Source: Symbiodinium natans
Lineage: Eukaryota; Sar; Dinophyceae; Suessiales; Symbiodiniaceae
Assembly (NCBI GenBank): GCA_905221605.1
Contig: CAJNDS010002230.1
Location: 429,501-493,500, forward strand
Direction: 5' to 3'
DNA: 64,000 nt
Shown here: positions 46,883 to 56,705 of the stretch, piece by piece
How the letters are laid out: each line of letters opens with the position of its first letter
Numbering within the stretch: position 1 is the first letter of the stretch
Notes under the pieces: model-generated
What the model saw: the letters and a program-made list of their open reading frames with translations, nothing else
What the model was told of the DNA's origin: nothing
Database searches by the model: none
Translations under genes and position numbers: made by a program

Positions 46883-46998
46883 AAAATGAGTGGAGAGGAG
46901 TGCGGAGCAGGGTGGAGAGCCGGTGAAGAGGAGAAAAATAGAGTGGCTCCTGTAGACTTTCTGAAGCGGAGTGTAGTGCAGCTGACAGAAGTCGAAGA
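46883..46998 (+). CDS. 116-nt exon, product not recognised
   Basis: Acceptor GTTTGATCAG|A, donor GAAGA|GTGAGC. Frame KMSGEECGAGWRAGEEEKNR then VAPVDFLKRSVVQLTEVE plus 2 nt. Purine-rich repeats follow; the long minus-strand frames over them look like artefacts. Confidence 0.5.
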
Positions 46999-47332
46999 GT
47001 GAGCGTGGAGTTGTAGTGGTGCATGGGGAGTGGAGTGGTGTGAGGCGTAAGAGTCACATGAGAGAATGGTGTTGCGAAGTGGAGTTTTCGTAGAAGGGAG
47101 CAGAGTGAACCACGGACCGAACTGAGAAAAGATAAGAGTGAACTCAGGAGGCAAGGGCCATGCACACCCTAAACCCTAAACCCTAAACCCTAAACCTAAA
47201 CCCTAAACCCTAAACCCTAAACCCTAAACCCTAGACCCTAAAACCTTCAACCCTAACCCTAAACCCTAAACCCTAAACCCTAAACTCTACACTCTACACA
47301 TCGGCTCCGCTTTTCGTTTTGTACAACAAAAG

Positions 47333-47408
47333 GGAGGTAGCGAAGAGTTTCGTAGAGCCAGTGCACTGGAAGTGGGCGCATGCAAAAATGTGCACAATGA
47401 AGTGGAGG
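47333..47408 (+). CDS. exon with telomeric donor
   Basis: Acceptor ACAACAAAAG|G, donor GTGGAGG|GTTTAG. Frame GGSEEFRRASALEVGACKNV then HNEVE plus 1 nt. A second frame (VAKSFVEPVHWKWAHAKMCT) is open. Confidence 0.52.
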
Positions 47409-47582
47409 GTTTAGGGTTTAGGGTTTAGGGTTTAGGATGTCTTGTTAGCATCTGTGGTCGCTGCCCAGTGTAGGGCTGAGAATTTGGGGCTTTTGTTGTT
47501 CCCCACCCCCTCGGTGTGGGGTTGTTAGATTTTAAACTCAACTCTGCTCCTCGCCGGGTCTACTTCCCCGGTCTACTCCTCG

Positions 47583-47700
47583 CCCAACCACAGGGTGCCC
47601 AACCCCAGAGTGTCTCTGGAGTGCCCACCCCAAAGTGTCCCTGAAGTGCCCCACCCCAAGTGTCCCTGGAGTGCCCAACCCCTGAATATCTCTACCCAGA
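47583..47700. repeat. minisatellite, unit about 31 bp, four copies
   Basis: GTGCCCAACCCCAGAGTGTC, then CTCTGG/CCCTGA, repeated with changes. Confidence 0.85.
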
Positions 47701-48176
47701 GAGGGTGGGGATGTTCGAAGTAAGATAATTTTTGGGTTGCGACCCTAAACACCCTACACCCTAAACCCTGAACCCTAAACCCGAGACCCGAAACATTCTG
47801 GCTCCGGGCGGTCGACAATGGAACCGCTGAACCCCGTACCCCGAGACGTATAATACCTCGAGCCCACGAAGGTAGCCCCAGTCCCGCGAAGCTTGGGGGG
47901 TTTCGGGTTTAGGGTTTGGGGTTTAGGGTTTGGGGTTTCGGGTTTAAGTTTAGGGTTCAGGGTGTAGGACTTAGGGTTTAGGGTTCGGGGTTTGGGGTTC
48001 AGGGTTTGGGGGTTAGGGGTTTCGGGTTTGGGCTTTAGTGGGGGTTTGGGTTTGGGGTTTAGGGTTTGGGGCTCATGGTCTAGGGTTTGGGCGGTTCATG
48101 GCTTAGGGTACAGGGTTTTGGGTTCAGGTTTTAGGGTTTAGGGTTTTGGTTCCCTATCACGCCTTCATGCCGGCAG

Positions 48177-48237
48177 GATCTGTTCGGAGTACCACCGATC
48201 GTACTTGTGCACGAACCCCAGATTGCTTCTGCAGATG
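48177..48237 (+). CDS. exon, product not recognised
   Basis: Acceptor CATGCCGGCAG|G, donor CAGATG|GTGCAC. Twenty codons DLFGVPPIVLVHEPQIASAD plus 1 nt. Confidence 0.64.
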
Positions 48238-48691
48238 GTGCACGCAAAACCCCCCACCCCAATCCCTAAGCCCTATCCCCCTATAACCCTATAACCCTGT
48301 AACCCTATAACCCTTATAACCCTATAACCCTATAACCCTATCACTCTCAACCCTAAACCCTAAACCCTAAACCCCAAACCCCAAACCCTAAACCCTAAAC
48401 CCTAAACGTTAACCTCTTTGAAAGAGTTTATAAACCTTACGCTTCTGACCTTATCGGGTTCATAGGATTGGAGTCCAGGGTACAGTATCCCTGTCCAGTA
48501 CAGTCAAACGCAAGTTAAATCCTCAACCCTAAGCCCTAGACCCTACACCCTAAACCCTAAACCCTGAACCCTAAACCCTAAACCCTAACCCCTAAACCCT
48601 AAACCCCAAAGCCCACACAGGTGCCCCCTGAATTTCGGAAACCCCCACATTGCATGTACGGCCTGGGAACTAGTGTCTGGCATCGTGCGCT

Positions 48692-48734
48692 CGCAGTCTT
48701 GGCCGCTGGTCATGGCCTTGGGTTCTGGATGTAG
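48692..48734 (+). CDS. possible mini-exon
   Basis: Acceptor TGCGCTCGCAG|T, donor TGTAGA|GTTTAC. Frame SWPLVMALGSGCR; a second frame is hydrophobic too. Confidence 0.42.
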
Positions 48735-48926
48735 AGTTTACTTAGTCTTTTCAAGATTTAGGAGGATTGAGGGTTTGAGGTAAACTGTCTTAGGAAGTCT
48801 TAGGAACCCAAGACCCCAAACCCAAAACCCTAAGCCCTGGAACCTATACCCGAAACCCTAAACTCCTCTTTTTGAAAAACGAGTTTTCCTGACGTATGGG
48901 GTTTGGAAGCTCTGAGAAGTGCTTAG

Positions 48927-49010
48927 GGGCGTGTTCGTGCTCATATGCCTGGCCTGCTTGGCGACGCCGCTGCTCTACTGGTTCAGAAGGCGGAGTGGGA
49001 GCAAATGCCC
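48927..49010 (+). CDS. possible membrane-anchor exon
   Basis: Acceptor AGTGCTTAG|G. In one frame the segment encodes GVFVLICLACLATPLLYWFR then RRSGSKCP: a transmembrane helix of about 18 residues followed at once by a basic stop-transfer cluster, as in a type I membrane protein. The other two frames are also open, so the frame is chosen on this pattern alone. The 3' end is uncertain. Confidence 0.48.
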
Positions 49011-49067
49011 TAAACCCAAGGCCTAAACCCTAGCCCTAAACCCTAAATCCTAAACCCGAAACCCAAG

Positions 49068-49099
49068 AGCGGCTGGACGGAGCTCAGTTCTTAGCCCTG
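49068..49099 (+). CDS. 32-nt exon with GC donor
   Basis: Acceptor AAACCCAAG|A, donor GCCCTG|GCAAGT. After two bases: RLDGAQFLAL, phase 0. Confidence 0.5.
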
Positions 49100-49339
49100 G
49101 CAAGTAGTTAGAAAGATGAGCGCGTCGCAGTTCAAGGGATGTCTTGGGTTTGGGATCTAGGGTTGTGTGCATGTCGGCCTTATGCATCTGTCTATCTGAC
49201 TTTGTACCGAACCGTCTGTATACAGGTGTATACACAAGATGTTCAATGAGCAACAACACTTATCTGTCTAACCGAGTCTCATCCAGCCAACTCCATGCAA
49301 TCAACCAGTCTTTCTGTCTGCTGGCCCCATCGCTCACGC

Positions 49340-49400
49340 GCGCGCGCGCGAAAGAGAGAGAGCGAGAGAGAGAGAGAGAGAGTGTGTGTGTCTCTGTGCG
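49340..49400. repeat. CG/GA/GT microsatellite
   Basis: CGCGCG, GAGAGA and GTGTGT runs. The surrounding 49150-49500 has no supported gene. Confidence 0.9.
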
Positions 49401-49524
49401 CGCGTGTATGTCTGTGTAGTAGGTTTTTGGGATAGTTCAGGTTTCCCAAGAGATGTAGTTAGATCTGGTTCGTAGTAGGAAATCAAGGAAGTAGGTACCT
49501 TATGTTCCCGATGTACCGCCCTTA

Positions 49525-49600
49525 AGCTTAAGAACCACCCAAAAAATCAGAAATAGCAATCCCTATATCACCTTGTAAGGAAGAATATTTTATTGTTTTT

Positions 49601-49632
<32 letters not shown>

Positions 49633-49640
49633 CTTAAGGA
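49525..49640. mobile_element. foldback element family 2 with T and G tracts
   Basis: GCTTAAGAACCACCC at the left, CAATCCCTATATCACC in the centre, then T and G runs and TTCTTAAGG at the right. Confidence 0.68.
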
Positions 49641-49664
49641 ATTCGGAATAAAGGGATTCACAAG

Positions 49665-49753
49665 GAGAGCAAAGAGGGGGACTCGTAGCCTCTTGAACGC
49701 GGCAGGCAGTCGAATCTGCGGAAAGAGTACATCCCTCGCGCTGGCAGCCTCAG
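49665..49753 (+). CDS. exon with a Walker A-like motif
   Basis: Acceptor TTCACAAG|G, donor CCTCAG|GTCTAG. After one base: RAKRGTRSLLNAAGSRICGK then STSLALAAS. GSRICGKST fits GxxxxGK[ST], but no second NTPase motif is seen, so this may be chance. Confidence 0.42.
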
Positions 49754-49893
49754 GTCTAGGGTTCAGGGTTCAGGGTTCAGGGTTTAGGGTTTAGGGTTTG
49801 GGGTTTAGGGTTGAGTGTTTAGGGTTTAGGGTTGCGGGTTTGGGATTAGGACCTATAAGATAACACTCGCCGGAAGAAACGAGGACATTCTAG

Positions 49894-49914
49894 GCATACT
49901 TGTGCGCAATTGAG
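49894..49914 (+). CDS. 21-nt micro-exon of an in-phase trio
   Basis: Acceptor ACATTCTAG|G, donor ATTGAG|GTAATG. Seven codons AYLCAIE, phase 0. Confidence 0.5.
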
Positions 49915-49934
49915 GTAATGTTCGGGGCTTGCAG

Positions 49935-49970
49935 CCGAAGGAGCCGCGACGAAGTATGCTTAGGTCTGGG
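49935..49970 (+). CDS. mini-exon of the trio
   Basis: Acceptor GGGGCTTGCAG|C, donor TCTGGG|GTTCAG. PKEPRRSMLRSG, phase 0. Confidence 0.52.
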
Positions 49971-50060
49971 GTTCAGGGTTTAGGGTTTAGGGCTTAGGGT
50001 TTAGTGTTCAGGGTTTAGGCTTAAGGGTTTAGGGTTTAGGGATTATGGTCCAGGGCTTAG

Positions 50061-50171
50061 AAGGATTTATGGTTGAAGTGTTTGGTGCCGCAACGGAGCC
50101 TTCAAGACCCCGATCGGCACAGCCTCCAGCTCCGCAGAATAATTTCGAACACGATGAGGGCCAAAAGAAAG
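50061..50171 (+). CDS. 111-nt exon of the trio
   Basis: Acceptor AGGGCTTAG|A, donor AGAAAG|GTACCC. Thirty-seven codons, phase 0: KDLWLKCLVPQRSLQDPDRH then SLQLRRIISNTMRAKRK, basic. A second frame with Pro/Gln-rich content is open, but this one agrees with the two exons upstream. Confidence 0.64.
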
Positions 50172-50173
50172 GT

Positions 50174-50396
50174 ACCCTTGGTATACCCTCGTTAAACCCT
50201 TGTTAAACCCTTGTTATATCCTTATTATACCCTTAGCATACCCTCATTAAACCCTGAAATTACCTCTATGATACCCTTGTTATACCCTTGTTATACCCTT
50301 GTTATACCCTTATTATTACCCTTATCATGCCCTTATCATACCCTTATTACACCCTTATCATACCCTTTTTACACCCTTATTATACCCTTACTGTAA
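50174..50396. repeat. irregular TACCCTTATTA repeats
   Basis: ACCCTTGTTAT and ACCCTTATCAT units, period about 11, ending in a family-5 half-element (GGCTACTGGGCTGCCAAG). Confidence 0.85.
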
Positions 50397-50759
50397 TATG
50401 GCTACTGGGCTGCCAAGTTTAGGTTACTTCAGAAACCTACGAGGTCTCTTTCATGGAAACAGGCACCAGAAATCCCAGACCCCTAAACCCTAAACCCTAA
50501 ACCCTAAACCCTAAACCCTAAACCCTAAGCCCTAAGCCCTAAACCCTAAACCCTAAACCCTAAACCCTCAACCCTAAACCCTAAACCCTCAACCCTAAAC
50601 CCTAAACCCTAAACCCTAAAGCCTCGACTGTAAGCCCTGCACCGTGTCTACCTGAGGCCTTCTGCTCAAATGGACCATCAGCCCCTAAACCCCAGCCTTC
50701 TAGGGTTTCGGGTTTAGGGTTTAGGGTGTTTAGGGTCAAGGGTTAAGGGTTTGGGGTTT

Positions 50760-50855
50760 AGGGTCTAGGGGTTTAGGGGTTTAGGGGTTTAGGGGTTTAG
50801 GGGTTTAGGGGTTTAGGGGTTTAGGGGTTTAGGGGTTTAGGGGTTTAGGGGTTTC
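50760..50855. repeat. (TTTAGGGG)n octamer array
   Basis: Eleven or more perfect 8-bp units, a G-insertion variant of the 7-bp repeat. Confidence 0.97.
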
Positions 50856-50866
50856 CTCTGCAGTAG

Positions 50867-50970
50867 GTCCACGAGCGCTTTGTGTCGCCGAGGAACCGCC
50901 AGACTTTAAAGGCTTCACGCAGGAAGTGGTGCGCGAGGACTCGCTCCCTACGCCATTCTTGGACATGTAG
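50867..50970 (+). CDS. terminal exon of the 43.9-51 kb run
   Basis: Acceptor CTGCAGTAG|G. After two bases: PRALCVAEEPPDFKGFTQEV then VREDSLPTPFLDM, stop TAG 50968-50970. Acidic C-terminus; family not recognised. Confidence 0.6.
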
Positions 50971-51123
50971 AGACTAAACCCTTATATAACCCTAAACCCT
51001 AAACCTTAAACCACATATGTAACATATATATATATATATATATATACATATACACACAGGTATGTCTTGATTTTCTTATACACACACGCAGCCCGAAGTG
51101 CCCCAAACCCTAAACCCACATAC

Positions 51124-51252
51124 CATGTAGGGTAGTTGCATGGTCCCTATGGAAAAGGGGCCCTTTTCTACCCCTTAAAAACCCTACAATTCAAACCTAA
51201 GGACCCATACTTCAGAACCCTAAAGAGGGTAAGGGGCCGTATGAAGGGAGCC
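51124..51252. mobile_element. foldback element family 4
   Basis: GTAGTTGCATGGTCCCTATG at the left and GGTAAGGGGCCGTATGAAGG at the right; ACTTCAGAACCCT is the complement of the GTTCTGAAGT hallmark, so this copy is inverted. Confidence 0.6.
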
Positions 51253-51345
51253 CGACCCCAAACCCCAAACCCCAAACCCCAAACCCCAAACCCCAAACCC
51301 CAAACCCCAAACCCCAAACCCCAAACCCCAAACCCTAAACCCTAA
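51253..51345. repeat. (CCCCAAA)n array
   Basis: Homogeneous 7-bp variant units. Confidence 0.97.
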
Positions 51346-51400
51346 ACCCTAAACCCCAAACCCTAAACCCTAAATCCTAAACCCCATATCAAGCCCTTAG

Positions 51401-51468
51401 AGAGGGGACAGGCCTGGTCTCCAAAGTATGGTCCGTGTCGGGGAAGCTGATTCTATTACGCCCTGAGG
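51401..51468 (+). CDS. exon followed by a TTCAGGG array
   Basis: Acceptor AGCCCTTAG|A, donor CTGAGG|GTTCAGGG. After one base: EGTGLVSKVWSVSGKLILLR then PE plus 1 nt. A second frame is open. Confidence 0.52.
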
Positions 51469-51777
51469 GTTCAGGGTTCAGGGTTCAGGGTTCAGGGTTC
51501 AGGGTTCAGGGTTCAGGGTTCAGGGTTCAGGGTTTAGGGTTTAGGGTTTAGGGTTTAGGGTTTAGGGTTTAGGGTTTAAGGTTTAGGGTGCCGAAAAAGG
51601 TCTGAGGACTGAACACCTTGTGCCGGTATAAGGCTGAGGCGGCCCCCTCTTCGTACGTTTTTTGAGAGACACCCTTAAACCCTAAACCCTGAACCCTAAA
51701 CCCTAAACCCTAAACCCTAAACCCTAAAAAACCCTAAACCCTAAACCCTAAACCCCAAACCCTAAACCCTCAACTTG

Positions 51778-51884
51778 GGATGTTCCCCCTGATACTAAGA
51801 GTCCGAAAAAACGAACTAGAGTGATTATAGAACCCCCTACTATAATCTCTGTATCAAGGACTGTTGGTATAAGGGGGAGCATCG
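51778..51884. mobile_element. foldback element family 1
   Basis: GGATGTTCCCCCTGATACTA...GGACTGTTGGTATAAGGG then GGAGCATCG. Confidence 0.7.
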
Positions 51885-52076
51885 CAACCCTAAACCCATT
51901 TGTGTCTTTTTTGTGGGCCGGCGGGCCGAAACCCTTGCAAGTCCCAAAGCCTCATTAACCCTGAGACCTGAACCCTGCTAAGGGTTGTTTGCGATTGCGG
52001 ACAGCAGCTGATAATTGGCCTTGAATGGTTGAGGCCCCAAAAACTCTAAACCCTAAGCCCCAAAAACTCTCTCCAG

Positions 52077-52135
52077 CCTAAGGTCGTAAGGCCCAACATC
52101 CCCCCTCCCAATCCGCTGCGTTCTCGTTTGCGTAG
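52077..52135 (+). CDS. exon in phase with 52466
   Basis: Acceptor CTCTCTCCAG|C, donor GCGTAG|GTGAAA. Frame PKVVRPNIPPPNPLRSRLR plus 2 nt. Confidence 0.56.
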
Positions 52136-52465
52136 GTGAAACATAATGACTGGGTTTAGGGCTGAAGGTTGAGGGTTTAGGGGGGTGGAGGTCTGATAAC
52201 GTTCAACCACCTGGTTTCAGGTTTCTTCTTGTGTAAGGTTTCGGGTTTCACGCCAAGTAACTCTAAACCCTAAACGCAAAATACCATTCAAGAGTGGCTT
52301 GACAAGTATGACCCTACTTGAAGGTTCATAGGTATTCACAGTTACCCTTCCTCATAACCCTGCTCATAAGCACCCATGAAACTCCGAAAGTAAGGGGACC
52401 AACCCTAAACCCTAAACCCAAAACCCACAACCCTAAACCCTAAACCCTAAGTCCTAAGCAGACAG

Positions 52466-52528
52466 GCTACGGCCAGCGGGGCACTCCAACAGAGTCGACT
52501 CGGACGAAGCTGAGCACGGCGGGAGCAG
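52466..52528 (+). CDS. exon following in phase
   Basis: Acceptor AAGCAGACAG|G, donor GAGCAG|GTAGCC. Completes an Arg codon, then LRPAGHSNRVDSDEAEHGGS plus 2 nt. Confidence 0.56.
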
Positions 52529-52599
52529 GTAGCCAGATGTTTAGGGTTGAGCCCTGTCAGGGTTTAGGGTTTAGAGTTTGATGTTTAGGGTTTAGGGTC

Positions 52600-53122
52600 A
52601 AGGGGGAAGTTCAGCAGTTTAGCATTTGGACTCTTGTTTTGGGAACCGTCTTGCTTCCGCGCTGAGAATGTGCCTTCGTGTCTTTTGCCAAGTTGAGAAC
52701 TCCTGTGTCCAATTTCTTTTTCCTGCGCATGCCTTACTTACCACGATGCCTGCCTGCAGTCCATGCAAATTGCCCTTCAACGCACAGGTTCTCCGCGCGA
52801 ACGCGTCTTCTCACACCAGGGCCCCACCCCCGCCCGCACGTTGCGCCTTTTGCTTTCTGTGCCGTCCCAAGAGATTTTTCGAGAGAGTAGCCTGCTCCAT
52901 CTGTTCTCAAGTCTCAAGTCCTGCGTTGCCTGTTGAACTTCTTCCGCACATTGCCCGTGCCCTTTCAAGGCAGGCATGCTTGCCTTTCTCTAAAGCTTCA
53001 TGGCATCGTCTTTGTGCTCGTCCCCAATATGGCTTCCCACGGTGTCTGAAGCCAGGTTGCCTCCTCTAGTTGTGTGGTAACCAGTTTGCTTGCCCAACGA
53101 AGCGCGACCACTGCCGCTTCAA
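52600..53122. other. pyrimidine-rich unique segment, no assigned gene
   Basis: Non-telomeric. A 147-codon frame at 52626-53069 lacks recognised domains and its composition follows the TTC/TGC bias, so it is unproven. Confidence 0.35.
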
Positions 53123-54006
53123 ACGTGTGTCAGAACCTTTGGCGTGAACGAACTTCCTCTTCAAGCTTTTCCTTGCCCCGCAAAACCCTGCACAAAAGCT
53201 GCCAACTTAAGTGCGAAACATGCGTACACTCACCAACAACTCACCTGTCACGGCCCAGTTGCGATTCTTGGATTAGGCATCAGCTGGACATCTGCTTCCA
53301 CAGACGCAAGAGTAGCGCAACCCAAGGGCAGAGACGTGATGCTTGTGCTAATTATCCTAGGCCTTGAGACTCTTCAGGCTGGTCTGGGTGGTTGACGTCT
53401 GGGGGTTAGTTAGGGCTTTGGGTTCGAGGGCAAAAAGGCCCTCTGACCGTGTTTCACCTCTTGTTCGCCTCGTGCCCGGAGCGCCACCACGAAAGGATCG
53501 ACGAAAGGGTGCTGCAGCTGGGTGTCGTGGTGTGTTGGGTTCAGGATCTCGGGTCTGCTAGCTCAGTTGGCATCCCTCATTCGTACAAACCCTCAACCCT
53601 AAACCTTTGGGTTTTAGGGAGAAGGGCTCATGGCTGCACAGGGGTGAGGGTTCTTGGAGAGGATCCAAAACCTAAGGGTAGGTAATTAAATCGTCCCTTA
53701 ATCGTCTCTTACCTTCTTGAAAGGGTTCGGGAGTATGGGCCCTTGGGTTTTATAGGGTGTATGTAGAAGGGTATATAAGGTGTCCCCAATTAATACAAGG
53801 GAGCCATACTAAGGAACCGTAGCTACCCTAAGACAACGTCTAAGGCCTAGGCTGAGACAAAAATCCAAGGCCCTGCAGGCTTCAGAAGATGCAGAGGGTC
53901 AGATGCAGCCCCGCTTTGCAGCCATCTTGGCCAAAGCAACGCCACGCGAACTGCCCGCCCTCAGTGGCAGACTCCAAGCAGGTTCTGTTACACAGTTGCC
54001 GAGTCT
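53123..54006. repeat. 884-bp tandem duplication, copy 1
   Basis: Identical by eye to 54007-54890 at a constant offset of 884. Each copy contains one exon candidate (53429-53538) and one family-4 foldback element (about 53683-53837). Confidence 0.95.
53429..53538 (+). CDS. duplicated exon, copy 1
   Basis: Acceptor GGGTTCGAG|G, donor GTTGG|GTTCAG. After two bases: QKGPLTVFHLLFASCPERHH then ERIDERVLQLGVVVCW (36 codons), phase 0. Confidence 0.5.
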
Positions 54007-54890
54007 ACGTGTGTCAGAACCTTTGGCGTGAACGAACTTCCTCTTCAAGCTTTTCCTTGCCCCGCAAAACCCTGCACAAAAGCTGCCAACTTAAGTGCGA
54101 AACATGCGTACACTCACCAACAACTCACCTGTCACGGCCCAGTTGCGATTCTTGGATTAGGCATCAGCTGGACATCTGCTTCCACAGACGCAAGAGTAGC
54201 GCAACCCAAGGGCAGAGACGTGATGCTTGTGCTAATTATCCTAGGCCTTGAGACTCTTCAGGCTGGTCTGGGTGGTTGACGTCTGGGGGTTAGTTAGGGC
54301 TTTGGGTTCGAGGGCAAAAAGGCCCTCTGACCGTGTTTCACCTCTTGTTCGCCTCGTGCCCGGAGCGCCACCACGAAAGGATCGACGAAAGGGTGCTGCA
54401 GCTGGGTGTCGTGGTGTGTTGGGTTCAGGATCTCGGGTCTGCTAGCTCAGTTGGCATCCCTCATTCGTACAAACCCTCAACCCTAAACCTTTGGGTTTTA
54501 GGGAGAAGGGCTCATGGCTGCACAGGGGTGAGGGTTCTTGGAGAGGATCCAAAACCTAAGGGTAGGTAATTAAATCGTCCCTTAATCGTCTCTTACCTTC
54601 TTGAAAGGGTTCGGGAGTATGGGCCCTTGGGTTTTATAGGGTGTATGTAGAAGGGTATATAAGGTGTCCCCAATTAATACAAGGGAGCCATACTAAGGAA
54701 CCGTAGCTACCCTAAGACAACGTCTAAGGCCTAGGCTGAGACAAAAATCCAAGGCCCTGCAGGCTTCAGAAGATGCAGAGGGTCAGATGCAGCCCCGCTT
54801 TGCAGCCATCTTGGCCAAAGCAACGCCACGCGAACTGCCCGCCCTCAGTGGCAGACTCCAAGCAGGTTCTGTTACACAGTTGCCGAGTCT
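54007..54890. repeat. 884-bp tandem duplication, copy 2
   Basis: Begins ACGTGTGTCAGAACC and ends TTGCCGAGTCT, then leaves homology at CTAGTAGCTC. A recent duplication or an assembly artefact. Confidence 0.95.
54313..54422 (+). CDS. duplicated exon, copy 2
   Basis: The same 110 nt as 53429-53538. If both are spliced in, a 36-residue segment would be repeated with phase kept only if the start and end phases agree, which they do not obviously do. Confidence 0.45.
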
Positions 54891-55366
54891 AGTAGCTCGT
54901 GGTGTTCCCTGTCCCTAGAACTTCTTCAGCCCCAAACCCTGAACACCAAACCCTCAACCATGAACCCTAAACTCTTAAAGGCCAAGCCCGCCCCTGATAC
55001 CTAAAGCCCTAAGCCCCAAACCCCAAGCCCCAACGATCATGCCATGGCGCCTTCCATGGATTGCTAACGCTTCTACTCGCCTCCGATGGCGTTGGGCGCC
55101 GAGATGTCTTTCTGCCCTAAGCCCCGAACCCCAGGCCCCACATTGCCTACACCCCCAGAACCCTGCACCCTGAGCCCTACAACCTGTGCCCTAAACCCTA
55201 AACCCTAAACCCTAAACCCTAAACCCTAAACCCTAAACCCTAAATCCTAAACCCTAAACCCAGAATCCTAAACTCTAAACCCAGAATCGTAAACTCTAAA
55301 CCCAGAATCCTAAACTGTACATCATAAACCCTAAACCCCACACCCACTCACAATGCCGACAACCAG

Positions 55367-55425
55367 GCCAAACAAGAACGGCAGCGTGCGGAGTCGCAGT
55401 CCGAAGAACAAAGGCCGGGGCTTGA
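55367..55425 (+). CDS. mini-exon, Gln/Glu-rich
   Basis: Acceptor CGACAACCAG|G, donor GCTTGA|GTAGGG. Frame AKQERQRAESQSEEQRPGL; the alternative frame from ATG 55352 reads MPTTRPNKNGSVRSRSPKNK. Confidence 0.45.
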
Positions 55426-55612
55426 GTAGGGTGTAGGGCTTAGCTTTGTGGTTCTTTACTGTACGTAACTTTAGATCCTTAGCCTTTTTGGGCTTGTTGG
55501 GTTTCTTAATAAGGCAGCTAAAAACTTAATTTATAGCTGCCCTCCTAAGTGCAGCCAAGTTAGGGTTGAGGGTTGAGGGTTTAGGGATGAGGGATGCAGG
55601 ATGAAAGTACAG

Positions 55613-55693
55613 AATGAAGAATCCGGGCGTCGGAGCTTTTTGACATATCTTGCTCCCGATAGCACATCGCCGACGCCTCCTCCTTGTAGAATC
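55613..55693 (+). CDS. exon, product not recognised
   Basis: Acceptor GAAAGTACAG|A, donor TAGAATC|GTCACG. Twenty-seven codons, phase 0: NEESGRRSFLTYLAPDSTSP then TPPPCRI. Confidence 0.52.
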
Positions 55694-55739
55694 GTCACGG
55701 GGTTCTTACCCTAAACCCTTGGCCCCAGTTGTTGATACA

Positions 55740-55980
55740 CCGCTTGCAAAAGTGGACACTAAACAAAGTTTAGTCAGGCGTAGCCATGGTATACTTTCGC
55801 GGATGGATTGCTACTAGTGCGCATCTATTCACTGGAGCAGGGTTTAGTCGGGGATAGGATGAGGGGGACCCTTGAGGATATAGACCCTCTGAATAAGGCC
55901 CCTGTCTAAGAGAGGTAGAAGAGGGTTAAGAAGGGTTCCCTTTTGAGGGTCTCACTTATCCTACCTAGGATTTGGGGTTT
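55740..55980. other. unique segment, no gene supported
   Basis: Non-telomeric; contains a short open frame AHLFTGA after CTACTAG but no partner. Confidence 0.35.
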
Positions 55981-56038
55981 GGGGTTTGGGGTTCGGGGTT
56001 CGGGGTTCGGGGTTCGGGCGTCGGTGCTGGTTTCTCAG

Positions 56039-56068
56039 CGCTGCGACACGACAAAGCCGGGCTTGATC
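56039..56068 (+). CDS. possible micro-exon
   Basis: Acceptor GGTTTCTCAG|C opens RCDTTKPGLI; the CCCTAAA array follows. Confidence 0.4.
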
Positions 56069-56168
56069 CTAAACCCTAAACCCTAAACCCTAAACTCACG
56101 TTGGGGGGCGGCGCTTAAGCCCTGACCCCCTTCTGGCCCTTGGCAAATGGGGGCCGGGGCAGGGGCAG

Positions 56169-56300
56169 GGAGCCAGGCGGCAGGCTGCCTGTGCTGCCAC
56201 CCTGTCTGGCCTGGCAGCCTGTCACGGCGGCTTCGGGGCCTCTATCTTACCTTCGAGACCACAACTTGACTCTCGGATTCAACCAACATCAAAGTTTTGA
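56169..56300 (+). CDS. probable terminal exon
   Basis: Acceptor AGGGGCAG|G. Frame GARRQAACAATLSGLAACHG, GFGASILPSRPQLDSRIQPT, SKF, stop TGA 56298-56300. Confidence 0.52.
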   Translation, partial: GARRQAACAATLSGLAACHGGFGASILPSRPQLDSRIQPTSKF

Positions 56301-56352
56301 AAAGTGGACTGTTGTCTGAGTGTAGGCCTAAACCCTAAAAGGAATAGGTTTG

Positions 56353-56440
56353 GGTGGCTTTGCCGCCTTGGACGGCGTGGGGAAGCTTTCGAGCTCGCTC
56401 GAAACCTAACCTTCACAGCATCTACGCCCTATCACAGCAA
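56353..56440. repeat. dispersed repeat family 7, short copy
   Basis: Same ends as 42466-42619 with about 66 bp of the interior missing; also followed by a CCCTAAA array. Confidence 0.8.
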
Positions 56441-56633
56441 ACCCTAAACCCTAAACCCTAAACCCTAAACCCTAAACCCTAAACCCTAAACCCTAAACCC
56501 GAAGCCGAAAAAACCCTAAACCCTACACCCTACACCGTACACCCTACACCCTAAACCCTAAACCCTAAACCTTAAGCCCTCAACTGCCCGATAGACTTTT
56601 AGGCTTGAGGGGCCTTTGAGCAGAGGCCTTCAG

Positions 56634-56705
56634 CGAATCGATGCATCTCCCGGAGATGTCAACTGGTCTGGGCACTCAGCTTTGAAAATCGAGGACACAT
56701 CCACT
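56634..56705 (+). CDS. exon, GC donor possible
   Basis: Acceptor GGCCTTCAG|C. Frame RIDASPGDVNWSGHSALKIE then DTST; the end is near CACTGG|GCTTAG. Confidence 0.5.

Noticed and set aside
46788-47165. 125-codon and 91-codon minus-strand frames
   Set aside because: They run over a GAGTGG purine-rich stretch; the plus strand has an exon with good acceptor and donor.
52626-53069. 147-codon plus-strand frame
   Set aside because: No recognised domain, pyrimidine-biased composition and no splice partner; not strong enough to call.
53560-53590. tRNA A-box-like TAGCTCAGTTGGC (also in the duplicate)
   Set aside because: No B box or cloverleaf follows.
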